DNA of 64,000 nucleotides, taken from the NCBI RefSeq assembly GCF_013410065.1, contig NZ_JACCCW010000002.1, forward strand, positions 1,302,001-1,366,000, given 5' to 3'. Source of the stretch: Granulicella arctica. GTDB taxonomy: Bacteria > Acidobacteriota > Terriglobia > Terriglobales > Acidobacteriaceae. Positions 1-9,261 of the stretch are shown here, one piece after another. The first letter of the stretch is position 1. Each line of letters starts with the position of its first letter. Below the pieces are notes generated by a model, which was not told where the DNA came from, did not search any database, and was given only the letters and a program-made list of their open reading frames with translations. The position numbers were made by a program, and so were the translations under genes.

Positions 1-2
1 AT

Positions 3-185
3 CGCGATGTGGATGCGTTAGCGGCGCGGTTGCAGGAGATTGCGGATGATCCGGCGCTACAGTCGCGACTGAGTGAGGCAGCTCTGCTTCGCGTGAAGAG
101 TCTGGGTGGGTGGGATCGGTACGGGGAGATTTGGGACAGGCTGTTGCATGGGTTGACTGGGTTGCCGCATAAGGCGGAGAGGTAA
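3..185 (+). CDS. Glycosyltransferase, C-terminal end only (partial)
   Basis: The window opens inside a reading frame that runs for 60 codons to a TAA stop at 183-185. The visible tail contains a DVDALAARLQEIADDP stretch, then a helix and a WDRYGEIWDRLL ending. This pattern is typical of the last helices of GT-B fold group 1 glycosyltransferases, where a variable 'amount of residues, position in list' helix is followed by a W/Y-rich C-terminal helix. The catalytic part lies outside the window, so donor and acceptor cannot be judged. The call rests on the tail only. Confidence 0.6.
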   Translation, partial: RDVDALAARLQEIADDPALQSRLSEAALLRVKSLGGWDRYGEIWDRLLHGLTGLPHKAER

Positions 186-210
186 AACGAACAAAGGCAA
201 AGGCAACCGC

Positions 211-240
211 AGGTCCTTCGGCTACGCTCAGGATGACAGT
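211..240. repeat. Possible dispersed intergenic repeat
   Basis: The short gap between the glycosyltransferase and the DUF151 gene holds AGGTCCTTCGGCTACGCTCA followed by GGATGACAGT. Strings of the type 'TCCTTCGGCTACGCTCAGGATGACA' recur between genes in many acidobacterial genomes as far as I recall. Only one full copy is present here; a shorter relative, GGGATGACAGGACC, lies near 9537-9550. Confidence 0.3.
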
Positions 241-251
241 TTTTGGGTGGG

Positions 252-773
252 CTACATCTTGTAGCGGCCCATGTCGTCGTCGTTTAGGTTCTCGAGCCAC
301 TGGCGGAGTTCGTCGGTGCTGACGCTGGGGGAGCTGTCAGCGGACTGGCGGGCGTGGTTGAGCACGTCGCGATGGACGTAGATGGGACAGTCCCAGCGGA
401 GGGCTAGCGCGATGGCGTCGGAAGGTCTGGCATCGAGGGCGATGACTTCCCCTCCCTGCTCCATCCAGATGAGCGCGAAGAAGGTGTCGTCACGGAGCTC
501 GGAGACGACGACTTTGTTGACGCGGGCGTTGAGACCGTGCGCGAGATTCTTGAGCAGGTCGTGCGTCATGGGGCGCGGGGTGGTGCTCTTTTCAAGTTCG
601 AGCGCGATGGCGTTGGCTTCGAAGACGCCGACCCAGATGGGGAGGATGAGATCGCTGGCGACGTCCTTGAGAACGACGATGGGCATGTTGGTGACGGGGT
701 CCATCATGAGGCCGCGAATCTGCATCTCGACCTCGGTCGGAGCGACTGCTTCGGATTCTGCGTGAAGCTTCAT
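252..773 (-). CDS. Bifunctional nuclease family protein (DUF151/BFN domain)
   Basis: A 173-residue protein of the BFN/DUF151 family. Recognisable elements are the early MQIRGLMMDPVTNMPIVVLKD strand, the LPIWVGVFEANAIALELE core and the DARPSDAIALALR motif, which is the family signature. Characterised members have DNase or RNase activity in vitro or act as transcription-linked factors; the role here is inferred only. I chose the ATG at 771-773 because GAGG lies about ten bases upstream and the frame then begins just after miaB ends. An upstream start at 797 would overlap the miaB stop. It is probably the second gene of a miaB transcript. Confidence 0.85.
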   Translation of the reverse strand: MKLHAESEAVAPTEVEMQIRGLMMDPVTNMPIVVLKDVASDLILPIWVGVFEANAIALELEKSTTPRPMTHDLLKNLAHGLNARVNKVVVSELRDDTFFALIWMEQGGEVIALDARPSDAIALALRWDCPIYVHRDVLNHARQSADSSPSVSTDELRQWLENLNDDDMGRYKM

Positions 774-774
774 C

Positions 775-2097
775 CTAGTTGACCTCAACTGCTGCACCCA
801 GAAGGCTGTTGGGGAAGGTCTGCGTAATGCGAACCTGCTGGTAGCTTCCGAGAGCGGGCAGGATGAGCTGGTTCGTGGTGAAGTTGACGGTCTTGTTCTG
901 CGAGCTGCGGCCTACGACCTGGTTGCGCGATTTGTTGTGGCTTTCGACCATCAGCTCCATGATCTCGTCGAGGTGCCGGTTGTAGTTGACGCGCTGAATC
1001 TCGCGCTGGCGGTCGAGGAGGATCTGGAGGCGCGCGGATTTGATGTCGTCGGAGATAGAGTCGGCCATGGCGACGGCGGGCGTGTTGGGGCGTGGTGAGT
1101 ACTTGAAGGCAAAGATGGCGTCATAGCCGACGGCTTCGAGGAGGGTAGCGGTGTCTTCGAGGTCCTGGTCGGTCTCGCCGGGGAAGCCGACGATGATGTC
1201 TGAGGTGATGCTGATGTTGCGACGGGCTGCCTTGATCCAGGCGATACGCTCGAGGTACCAGTCGCGGGTGTACTCACGGTTCATGGCCTTGAGGACGGCG
1301 GTGGAGCCGCTCTGGACGGGGAGATGGACGTGGTCGCAGAGGGTGGGGACGGCGTCGATAGCGTCGACGATGTCTTTGGTGAAGTCGCGTGGGTGCGAGG
1401 TCGTGAAACGGACACGACGGATACCGGGGATGCTGCCTACTGCTGCGAGGAGCTCGGCGAAGGACATTTTGCCGGAGGGATCGAGGTAGGAGTTGACGTT
1501 CTGGCCGAGGAGCTGAATCTCGGTGAAGCCCTGGTCAGCGATGCGACGGGCCTCTTCGAGGACGGAGGCGGCGGCACGGCTGCGCTCTTTGCCACGGGTG
1601 TAAGGGACGACGCAATAGGCGCAGAACTTGTCGCAGCCTTCGATGATGGTGATGTAGCCGCGGTGGGGGTTGGTGCGGGCGACGAACTCGGTCTCGAAGG
1701 TCTCATCGGTTTGACGGTCGTCCAGGCCGGTGATGCGCTCTTCGCCGCGCTCGAGGCGGGCGAGCATCTGCGGGAGGTTGCGATAGGAGGCAGAGCCAGA
1801 GACGATAGAGACGTAGGGAGCGCGCTCGAAGATCTTTTCGCCCTCTTGCTGGGCGACGCAGCCGATGACGGCGAACTTTTTGCCCTCGCCCTTCATCTTC
1901 TTGTACTCATTGAGACGATGGAAGACCTTCTGCTCGGCCTTGTCGCGGATGGAACAGGTGTTGTAGAGAATCAGGCCGGCATCTGCTTCGTCCTGGACGC
2001 GGGCGTAGCCTTCGTGCTCCAGGGTGCCGATGACTTTTTCGGAGTCATGTGCGTTCATCTGGCAGCCGAAGGTTTCGATGTAAAAAGTCTTGCTCAC
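775..2097 (-). CDS. miaB: tRNA-2-methylthio-N6-dimethylallyladenosine synthase MiaB
   Basis: A radical-SAM methylthiotransferase that adds the 2-methylthio group to i6A37 of tRNAs reading UNN codons. The 440-residue length is normal. Three N-terminal cysteines (C12 in ETFGCQMN, C48 in YNTCSI, C80 in IGCVAQ) hold the auxiliary 4Fe-4S cluster, and the CDKFCAYC motif (C155, C159, C162) holds the SAM-binding cluster. The C-terminal part (VGRSSQNKTVNF) is the TRAM tRNA-binding domain. MiaB is favoured over MtaB or RimO from the YNTCSIRDKAEQKVF and CVVPYTRGKERSR segments. Confidence 0.95.
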   Translation of the reverse strand: MSKTFYIETFGCQMNAHDSEKVIGTLEHEGYARVQDEADAGLILYNTCSIRDKAEQKVFHRLNEYKKMKGEGKKFAVIGCVAQQEGEKIFERAPYVSIVSGSASYRNLPQMLARLERGEERITGLDDRQTDETFETEFVARTNPHRGYITIIEGCDKFCAYCVVPYTRGKERSRAAASVLEEARRIADQGFTEIQLLGQNVNSYLDPSGKMSFAELLAAVGSIPGIRRVRFTTSHPRDFTKDIVDAIDAVPTLCDHVHLPVQSGSTAVLKAMNREYTRDWYLERIAWIKAARRNISITSDIIVGFPGETDQDLEDTATLLEAVGYDAIFAFKYSPRPNTPAVAMADSISDDIKSARLQILLDRQREIQRVNYNRHLDEIMELMVESHNKSRNQVVGRSSQNKTVNFTTNQLILPALGSYQQVRITQTFPNSLLGAAVEVN

Positions 2098-2394
2098 ATT
2101 AACAGTATATCGCCCGTACTGGGTGAATGACCGGTCCCGGGATTTCTAAACCAGCGTAAATGCTGGTCTTCGGCCTCATAAAGGGCCTGGAAACCTGTAG
2201 CAATCCGAGGGTTAGTTTTCGGATGGTTTCGTTCCAACCAGCTCGAAACTGAGCACGAAGCAGTGTTCCCTGGCTTCATTTGCCTCAGATTCTCCCCATG
2301 TCCGACTCTTCAGCTCGGAAAGCGGTCATAGATGATGATTATGCATTGATTGCATTTCGAATAGCCAATTATCTGGGAGTAAGCTGTATTCACT

Positions 2395-4506
2395 ATGGCA
2401 ACGAAGGGATATTTCAACGTGCATTGCATTTGGTTTGTATTGCGTGTTCTGCTGGTGACGTTTTCGTTCTCACTGATTGCAAGCGGCGCTGAACCTGCCC
2501 CGGTGAAACCGGTTGATCCTGTCCATGCGTGGGTTGGTTTGAAGGGTGCTTCTTCGCTGGATAATTGGGTGCGATGGCAGATTGCGGAAGAGCGGCGGCT
2601 GATTGCTGGGATGCTGGCAGTGAAAGGTCCGCGCACGGTTGAGAACACTCTGCTGCCGTATGATCGCGCTGAGATGCACCTGACGCTGGCGGGGGATCAG
2701 GGCGGCATTATGTTTGAGGTACATCCCGATAAGGCCGTCCGCGATAAAGCGCAGGAGCTTGTCCAGGTGATCGCGACTGAGAGCACGGGGATTGCGCTGA
2801 ATCAGGAGATTTATCATGCGCTTGCCGCCGTGGATATCAGCCAGGCCGATGCGGCGACGAAGCATTACATGGAGCGCACACTGCTGGAGTACAGGCTGGG
2901 AGGCGTCGATAAAGACCAGATCACTCGCGACACGGTGAAGAAGCTCGAGGATCAGATTACGGAGATCTCGCTGAAGTTCAGCCGGAATGTGCAGGACGAC
3001 GTACGCAAGATTCCGGTGAAGGACAAGAGCGAGCTTGAGGGACTGCCGGAAGACTATATTGCACGCCATACGCCTGATGCTAGCGGGGCGATCACATTGA
3101 CTACCGACTCGCCCGACATGACTCCGGTGATGAGCTATGCGAAGAATGCGAAGCTGCGCCGGGCGATGTTTTTGGCCTATAACGATCGCGCATATCCGGC
3201 AAATGAGCCGGTGTTACATCAGTTACTGGATACGCGGCAGAAGCTGGCGACGACGCTTGGATTTGCAACGTGGGCGGACCTTGCAACGGCAGACCAGATG
3301 ATGGGTTCGGCAACGAAGATGCGAACGTTTCTGGATGAAGTGGACGTGGCTTCCCGCGATCGTGCAAGGCGCGAGTTCGCTATGTTGCAGGATTTTGTCC
3401 GGTCGAAGGACCCGAGCGCTCTACCGGTGACTCTGTCGGATGCAGGCTACTGGAATGAGCAGTACCGGCGTTCTGCGTATGCGTTCGACTCCCAGAGTGT
3501 GCGACCTTATTTCCCGTACGCCCAAGTGGAAGCGGGAGTTCTGAAGACCGCGTCGCGACTGTTTCATCTGGAGTTTCATGCAGTCCATGATGCACCGGTC
3601 TGGGACCCGTCGGTGCGTGCTTATGATGTCTACGACAGCGGTCAGAAGGCGGGGCGGATCTATCTGGATATGCATCCTCGCGAGGGCAAGGACAAGTGGT
3701 TCTCAGAGAGCGGACTGGTACCGGGAATGAAGGGCGAGCAGTTGCCGGAGACGACACTGGTGTGCAATTTTTCGGGAGGAGTTGCTGGCGACCCTGGATT
3801 GATGCAGTTCGATGAGGTCGTCACTTTCTTCCACGAGTTTGGACACATGATGCATGAGGTGCTTGGCGGCAAACAGCACTGGGCAGGACAGAGCGGCGTG
3901 ACCACGGAAGGGGATTTTGTTGAAGCACCTTCGCAGATGCTGGAAGAGATGTTCCACGATCCGACGATCCTACAGAGCTTTGCGAAGGACTACAAGACGG
4001 GTCAGGCGATGCCGCTTGCGTTGATCTCGCAGATGAACCGCGCGAGTTACTTCGGTCGTGGGCGCTGGGTGCAACAACAGCTTCTGTATTCGAACTACGC
4101 GCTTCAGGTGCATGATCGTAACCCTGACACGTTGAACTTCTATACGACGCTGAAGGAGGATTACGTGCGATTTAGTCCTTATCAGTTTGTCGCCGGGGAT
4201 CATTTTTATGCGTCGTTTACGCACCTTACGGGGTACTCATCGAACTATTACACGTATGTGCTGGACAAGGTCATTGCGGTAGATTTCTTCGCCGCGTTTG
4301 ATCCGAATAACCTGCTGGATGGGCCGGCTGCATTGCGATATCGGAAGGCAGTCCTGGAACCGGGCAGCTCGAAGCCAGCTGCGCAGCTGGTACAGGATTT
4401 TCTGGGCCGGCCGGAGAGCATTGACGCTCTGAAGCATTGGATGGACAAGGAGTTCGAAGCGCCTCCGATCGCTGTAGTTGGTAGCGGGAGCAAGGGCAGG
4501 AAGTAG
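2395..4506 (+). CDS. Exported M3-family zinc oligopeptidase (thimet oligopeptidase/Dcp-like)
   Basis: A 703-residue metallopeptidase. The first about 30 residues form a signal peptide (LRVLLVTFSFSLIASGAEPAP), so the enzyme is probably periplasmic. The zinc-binding HEFGHMMHE motif lies near residue 480, and the third ligand is expected in the following FVEAPSQMLEEM segment, as in the M3 family. The substrate-binding tail (FSPYQFVAGDHFYASFTHLTGYSSNYYTY) is also typical. Family members cleave short peptides, and the exported form suggests peptide scavenging. A purine-rich GGGAGTAAG precedes the ATG. It converges with the next gene, and I see no clear hairpin between them. Confidence 0.92.
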   Translation: MATKGYFNVHCIWFVLRVLLVTFSFSLIASGAEPAPVKPVDPVHAWVGLKGASSLDNWVRWQIAEERRLIAGMLAVKGPRTVENTLLPYDRAEMHLTLAGDQGGIMFEVHPDKAVRDKAQELVQVIATESTGIALNQEIYHALAAVDISQADAATKHYMERTLLEYRLGGVDKDQITRDTVKKLEDQITEISLKFSRNVQDDVRKIPVKDKSELEGLPEDYIARHTPDASGAITLTTDSPDMTPVMSYAKNAKLRRAMFLAYNDRAYPANEPVLHQLLDTRQKLATTLGFATWADLATADQMMGSATKMRTFLDEVDVASRDRARREFAMLQDFVRSKDPSALPVTLSDAGYWNEQYRRSAYAFDSQSVRPYFPYAQVEAGVLKTASRLFHLEFHAVHDAPVWDPSVRAYDVYDSGQKAGRIYLDMHPREGKDKWFSESGLVPGMKGEQLPETTLVCNFSGGVAGDPGLMQFDEVVTFFHEFGHMMHEVLGGKQHWAGQSGVTTEGDFVEAPSQMLEEMFHDPTILQSFAKDYKTGQAMPLALISQMNRASYFGRGRWVQQQLLYSNYALQVHDRNPDTLNFYTTLKEDYVRFSPYQFVAGDHFYASFTHLTGYSSNYYTYVLDKVIAVDFFAAFDPNNLLDGPAALRYRKAVLEPGSSKPAAQLVQDFLGRPESIDALKHWMDKEFEAPPIAVVGSGSKGRK

Positions 4507-4523
4507 ATTGGAGAAGCGGTTTA

Positions 4524-4931
4524 CTATCCGATTGAGAATTCTGGATCGATGGGTATCTGGAGGGCTGTTGCCAGCGCATTGGTTTCGGCTGCCATGCCAA
4601 TTACCGCTAGCAACTCAGAATACTGCTGGTCCGTGAGTCCCTTGGCCCGGGCTGCTGCGGTATGGGAATGTACGCAGTAGCTACAATTGTTGATCGTCGA
4701 TGCGGCGATATAGATCAATTCCCTGGTGAGTGGATCGAGCGTACCTGGCTCGATCATGACTTCTTTGATGCTTGACCATGTTCGCTCCAGAAGTACCGGC
4801 TGGCTAGCAAGTGCCCGCCAAAAATTATTTACAAAATCAGATTTGCGGGTGGCACGTATGTCATCAAAGACTGCTTTTACGCGAGCATTGGCTGAGACTT
4901 CTTCGTCAGTCCAAAGCTTTACGGTAGCCAT
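4524..4931 (-). CDS. Carboxymuconolactone decarboxylase / AhpD-like family protein
   Basis: A 135-residue alpha-helical protein. The NNCSYCVHSHTAAARAKG segment (about residues 81-98) matches the CxxC-x3-H signature of the AhpD/CMD family. Members with an intact CxxC often act as thiol peroxidase partners, but the exact substrate cannot be told. GAAAGG lies upstream of the ATG. The gene follows the MHS transporter by 12 bases on the same strand, so the two are probably co-transcribed. Confidence 0.82.
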   Translation of the reverse strand: MATVKLWTDEEVSANARVKAVFDDIRATRKSDFVNNFWRALASQPVLLERTWSSIKEVMIEPGTLDPLTRELIYIAASTINNCSYCVHSHTAAARAKGLTDQQYSELLAVIGMAAETNALATALQIPIDPEFSIG

Positions 4932-4943
4932 AGTGAAAACCTT

Positions 4944-6242
4944 TCAATTAGGTGAATCGGTAAGATCGCTGTCTTTTGTTTCGCGGATCAGGATTAGACC
5001 GAAAAAGGTAAGGATTGCAGAGGCCGTGAGGTAGTAGCCGACGTATTGCAAGCCATAGGTCTTGGCGAGCCATGTAGCAATATAGGGGGCGAGCGAGGCA
5101 CCGAGAATTCCGGCCATGCTAAAGGCGAGTGAACTGCCAGTGTAACGAACGGGTGTTGGAAAGAGCTCCGACACGACGGTACCAAGTGGTCCATAGGTAA
5201 GGCCCATGAGAGCCAGCCCCAGGGCCATCATGAAGACGGCTCCGGTAGTACCGGCGGTGAAGAGTGGAGCAAGGACAAGACCAAAGAGAGCGATGAGCCC
5301 TGTGACTCCGAGCATGACAGGACGTCTCCCACGTTCGGCAAGCAACGCGGAGATGGGAATCGTGAGTGCGAAGAAGAGAATGCCGAAGAGCTGGATGAGT
5401 AGGAAGTTGCCGCGGCTGTAGTGGAGAGCGGTGGTTCCCCAGGACAGTGCGAAGACTGTCATCAGGTAAAAAAGGACGAAGGTCGCGAGGCAGACAAGAA
5501 TGCCGGCCACGAGTGCACGGGTGTGGCGGCGCAAGACGGTAAGGATGGGAACGCCTACCTGCTCGGCGCGTTGGAGCGATGCCTGGAAGACGGGTGTTTC
5601 GGTGATCGTCAGGCGAACGTAGAGCCCCAGCAGCACCAGGACGGCGCTAGCAAGGAATGGAAGCCTCCAACCGAAGGCGAAGAACTGTTTGTCAGTGAGC
5701 CAACGCGAGAGCAGGAGGAAGGTCCCTCCGGAGAGCAGGAAGCCGATGGGAGCACCGAGTTGCGGGAACATACCGTAGAGGGCTCGCTTATTCGGCGGGG
5801 CGTTTTCTATGGCAAGCAGAACAGCGCCGCCCCATTCACCGCCAAGCCCGATGCCCTGGCCGAAGCGGCAGAGAGCAAGCAGCAGAGGTGCGGTGATGCC
5901 GATGGCATGGTAGCCGGGAAGAATTCCGATGGCGAAGGTTGACAGGCCCATGGTCGACAAAGCGAGAACCAGTGTCTTCTTGCGGCCGATGCGATCGCCA
6001 AAGTGGCCGAAGAGTGCGGAACCGATCGGCCGTGCGAGGAAGGCGATGCCGAAGGTGGCAAGTGAGGCTAGCGTAGAGGAGGCGGGATCGGATGCCGGGA
6101 AGAAGAGGCGCGGGAAGACAAGCACCGCTGCCGTGGCATAGATGTAGAAGTCGAAGAATTCGACGGTCGTCCCGACCATGCTGGCGAAGAGAACCTGACG
6201 CGGCGTATTGATGTGCTTTGGTGGCATTTTGTCTGTCATCAT
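4944..6242 (-). CDS. MFS transporter, metabolite:H+ symporter (MHS) family
   Basis: A 432-residue inner-membrane transporter with about 12 hydrophobic segments. The N-terminal GTTVEFFDFYIYATAAVLVFP stretch and the FGHFGDRIGRKKTLVLAL loop are diagnostic for the MHS branch, which includes proline/betaine, shikimate, citrate and alpha-ketoglutarate carriers. RFGQGIGLGGEWGGAVLLAIE is also conserved in this branch. The substrate cannot be assigned. A 12-base gap to the downstream CMD-like gene suggests an operon, so the imported compound may be an organic acid whose breakdown involves that protein; this last point is inference. Confidence 0.88.
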   Translation of the reverse strand: MMTDKMPPKHINTPRQVLFASMVGTTVEFFDFYIYATAAVLVFPRLFFPASDPASSTLASLATFGIAFLARPIGSALFGHFGDRIGRKKTLVLALSTMGLSTFAIGILPGYHAIGITAPLLLALCRFGQGIGLGGEWGGAVLLAIENAPPNKRALYGMFPQLGAPIGFLLSGGTFLLLSRWLTDKQFFAFGWRLPFLASAVLVLLGLYVRLTITETPVFQASLQRAEQVGVPILTVLRRHTRALVAGILVCLATFVLFYLMTVFALSWGTTALHYSRGNFLLIQLFGILFFALTIPISALLAERGRRPVMLGVTGLIALFGLVLAPLFTAGTTGAVFMMALGLALMGLTYGPLGTVVSELFPTPVRYTGSSLAFSMAGILGASLAPYIATWLAKTYGLQYVGYYLTASAILTFFGLILIRETKDSDLTDSPN

Positions 6243-6496
6243 CCTGAGACTTGAATTCTATTCGAATGGACGTGTCATAGCTTTCCTGTATTCGACAATC
6301 ACGTAGGTTCGGCGAAGATAAGTGGAAAAGAGACGACACCGCGACGAAAGAGAAGGCTGCTTATTTTCGGACAGCCCGTGAGTCTGGAAACAGATTGCTT
6401 CCCCTATGCCGACATATCGTTACTGATCGGCGACTCGTTGATTCCGGCCGATTCGTTGTGAAAAAGCATTTCTTTGGCGAATGCTGGGGATAGAAC

Positions 6497-7279
6497 CTAA
6501 CAAATCTGTTCTTTAGCTTTGGATAGACGCAATTCCAACGTGTGTTCCTCGCGTCGATAATAGGGCTCGAGTTTGTCAAGTATTAAAGAAACAACCACAC
6601 ACATTTCATCGTTGAAAGCCATAAGTTCTCTCTTCTTGAACCAGAGCACTTCAAAGATCGTGTCTTTGATGTGTTCCTGGAATTCGATTGGGTGTTCCTT
6701 CTTAGAAAGTTTCTCCCACCGTTCAAGAAGAAAATACATGTCTAAGCGACGCAACGCGTCATCCTTAATCGAGTGATGGTGAACAATTTCGTTTCGCACT
6801 CCTGAGTATCTAGCCAAGAGTTTATTCAGCTTCTTCAGCGGCTCATGGACATCGGAGACCTGCACCTTCACATTTTGAACCACTACAGCGAATCGACAGT
6901 TTTGGGGACTGTTGGTCAAATGGAAAGCGGAATTGACGAGCTTCAGTACACGATCCAGTAGCCCCTGTGTCCGTATTATGTAGTTCTCCAGATGGTAGAC
7001 GATCAGCGAATGTCGATTTATATATGCCTTATCCATCGCAGAAGTCTGACGATGATTGCCTATAAGAATCGGGATCTGATCAAGTTGCTGGCATAGAGTG
7101 AGTAGATTGGCCATTGAGGCAGCAACCTCAATGAGGAAATATTCGTGCTCGTCGGGCTCACGATCATATTTCGATGTCAACATCGAGGGAGAGCCGCCCA
7201 ATGAGGCATCTATCTCTACACCCTTTGCTAGTGCGTTCCGTACGAAAGGATGTTCATCTATTTTCCCTAGCTGGCTCAC
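6497..7279 (-). CDS. Hypothetical HEPN-like helical protein in AT-richer DNA
   Basis: I do not recognise a named family. The 260-residue product is helical and rich in His, Glu and Lys, with no signal peptide or membrane segment. RNEIVHHHSIKDDALRR, near residue 165, resembles the R-x(4-6)-H signature of HEPN ribonuclease-fold proteins, which often belong to toxin or defence modules. By eye the gene is AT-richer than its neighbours, which suggests acquisition by transfer. The frame opens at a GTG (7277-7279) without a good Shine-Dalgarno; an internal ATG at 7183 is an alternative start. No partner gene is adjacent. Confidence 0.6.
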   Translation of the reverse strand: MSQLGKIDEHPFVRNALAKGVEIDASLGGSPSMLTSKYDREPDEHEYFLIEVAASMANLLTLCQQLDQIPILIGNHRQTSAMDKAYINRHSLIVYHLENYIIRTQGLLDRVLKLVNSAFHLTNSPQNCRFAVVVQNVKVQVSDVHEPLKKLNKLLARYSGVRNEIVHHHSIKDDALRRLDMYFLLERWEKLSKKEHPIEFQEHIKDTIFEVLWFKKRELMAFNDEMCVVVSLILDKLEPYYRREEHTLELRLSKAKEQIC

Positions 7280-7474
7280 ATGGCAAGTCTGACATTTTTT
7301 TCATCGCACTTGCAATTCTGCCCCGGAAGGCAATAGAGTGCGATCACTCCCGATAAAACGCCCATCTCGCCACCAAACTCCCGAATAGACGGTTACGCTT
7401 CCCTCATTCGACAACGTTCTGGCAGCCAGTTACTCGGAAACAATCCTGCGACGACACTGTTCAATGTTCACTCT

Positions 7475-8887
7475 TCAGATGCGCTGCTTAGCCCATCTTC
7501 CCTGACGGAAGAGGATGAGGCTGATGAGGACGATCGCTGATTGCGCAACGACGACTGAGACGAAAACACCGTTGACATGCATCCGGGTTTTCATTGCCAG
7601 CCACCATGCCAGCGGGATCTCCAAGATCCAAAAGCCAAAGAGGTTGACATAGGTGGGTGTGACCGTGTCGCCTGCTCCGTTGAATGCTTGTAGAAGCACC
7701 ATACCGTAGGCATAGGCGATATTCCCGCAGCTAAAGATTCGTAAACAATCGACAGCGATCGGCATCACTGCGGGGTCGCGGGTGAAGAGACCTATGATCC
7801 AGGGGGCGAAGGCGATAAAGACAATCCCGACGGAGCCAAGAAAGATCATGTTCCACAAGCCTGTTCGCCAGACTGCATTGCGGGCGCGATCAGGATGTCC
7901 TGCACCCAGGTTCTGCCCGACCAAGGTGGCAGCAGCGTTGCTCAAACCCCAGGAGGGTAAGATCGCAAAGATCACAATGCGAATACCGATCGTATAACCA
8001 GCCAGGGCCGAGGCACCGAAGAGGCTAACAATACGAACGAGACCGATCCAACTCGCCTGGCTAATAAGGAACTGTAGGATACCGGACATTGAGACACGCA
8101 TCAGGCGCCATAGAACCGTGCCCTGCAACCGCATGTGACGCGACAGTATATGGAGCCGTTCTGTCCCCTTGCCAAGTCGATAGAACTGATAGAGAACACC
8201 GATGCCGCGCCCGCTGAATGTAGCGAGCGCGGCACCGGTGACACCCATTCTCGGAAATGGGCCAAGGCCAAAGATGAGACATGGGTCGAGAATCAGGTTG
8301 AGTATGTTCGAGACCCAAAGCAGACGCATGGCAATGGCAGCATCACCAGCGCCTCGGAAGATAGCGTTGTTCAGGAAGAGCATGAGAACAATGCCCGAAC
8401 CGCCGAGCACAATCCGGGTGTAGTTAGCTCCGCTGGCAATGATAGCTGGCGACGCGCCCATAAGCCCCAGTATCCGAGGCGCGAGCATAAAGAACGGAAT
8501 GCCGAGAGAGAGTGAAACGACGAGCCCCAGGAATACAGCCTGGACCGCCGATATGGCGGCTCCGTCGGCATCCTTCTCGCCAATGCGGCGCGCGACCATG
8601 GCGGTCGTCGACATGCCAAGACCCATCCCTATGGCGAAGATCAGAGTGAGAACCGACTCAGTGAGGCCCACCGTGGCGACCGCGTCAGGACCGAGCCGGC
8701 TCACCCAGAAGACGTCAACCACCGCAAAAAGCGATTCGAGTACCATCTCCAGGACCATCGGAATGGCAAGCAGAAGGATGGACCGATTCAAGCTGCCTGT
8801 CGTGTAGTCCTGATGGCTGCCGCGGAGGGCCTCTTTGACAGATTGCCGAAGAGACGGGTGAGTTCCGGATTGGGTTGTTGCCCGCAT
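7475..8887 (-). CDS. MATE family efflux transporter
   Basis: A 470-residue exporter with about 12 membrane segments arranged as two MatE halves. The first half begins with LLLAIPMVLEMVLESLFAVVDVFWVSRLGPDAVATVGLTES, a strong NorM/MATE signature, and the second half contains QNLGAGHPDRARNAVWRTG. Such proteins export drugs or metabolites using Na+ or H+ gradients; the substrate is unknown. The frame can extend to an ATG at 8980, but the extra 31 residues look non-native, so I place the start at the ATG at 8885-8887. No convincing ribosome site precedes either. Confidence 0.88.
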   Translation of the reverse strand: MRATTQSGTHPSLRQSVKEALRGSHQDYTTGSLNRSILLLAIPMVLEMVLESLFAVVDVFWVSRLGPDAVATVGLTESVLTLIFAIGMGLGMSTTAMVARRIGEKDADGAAISAVQAVFLGLVVSLSLGIPFFMLAPRILGLMGASPAIIASGANYTRIVLGGSGIVLMLFLNNAIFRGAGDAAIAMRLLWVSNILNLILDPCLIFGLGPFPRMGVTGAALATFSGRGIGVLYQFYRLGKGTERLHILSRHMRLQGTVLWRLMRVSMSGILQFLISQASWIGLVRIVSLFGASALAGYTIGIRIVIFAILPSWGLSNAAATLVGQNLGAGHPDRARNAVWRTGLWNMIFLGSVGIVFIAFAPWIIGLFTRDPAVMPIAVDCLRIFSCGNIAYAYGMVLLQAFNGAGDTVTPTYVNLFGFWILEIPLAWWLAMKTRMHVNGVFVSVVVAQSAIVLISLILFRQGRWAKQRI

Positions 8888-9147
8888 TGGATGATGGCTA
8901 ATAGTATCTCGGAACCATGGCGTTCGGGCATGTGCTCGGCAAGCCGTCGCTCGATAGGCGGCTTGTGCGAGATGCCCCATCGACCGCTCGAGGATAATGC
9001 AGCGCCTAGCTCCATAAATTGCTTCGCACCCTGACCGGAAAGTTCAGAAATTACTATGTGCGGCCTTCGTCTTAAGACGGGGTTCTTCATTGAGCATAGC
9101 GTTGGTTTTCAGTTAGGATTTGGAAGTAGGTAAAGGAGAATATTGAG

Positions 9148-9261
9148 ATGAGTTCGTCGAGTGAATCGGGATCCTGGTTGGATCGGTGGTGGCCGCTGCT
9201 GGTAATCCTATATGGTGTCATCTTCGTGTCTGTCCTGGTGTCGTTCAAGCCAACGTGGTGA
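9148..9261 (+). CDS. 37-residue single-helix membrane peptide
   Basis: A short gene: ATG at 9148, TGA at 9259-9261. The product has a Ser-rich N terminus, then WLDRWWPLLVILYGVIFVSV and a FKPTW end, giving one transmembrane helix flanked by a WW pair and a positive C-terminal end. GGAG lies ten bases before the ATG, a good ribosome site. A perfect hairpin follows 45 bases later. I recall similar tiny W-rich membrane proteins annotated as hypothetical in Acidobacteriaceae. The function is unknown; it could be a small subunit or membrane regulator. Confidence 0.6.
   Translation: MSSSSESGSWLDRWWPLLVILYGVIFVSVLVSFKPTW

Noticed and set aside
1324..2130. Long open frame on the plus strand opposite miaB
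   Set aside because: It is Asp/Gly/Val/Glu-rich without motifs and lies fully opposite a clear radical-SAM gene; a composition effect of GC-rich codons.
8788..9090. 100-codon minus-strand frame overlapping the MATE start
   Set aside because: No ribosome site, no recognisable family, and it overlaps the MATE N terminus in another frame.
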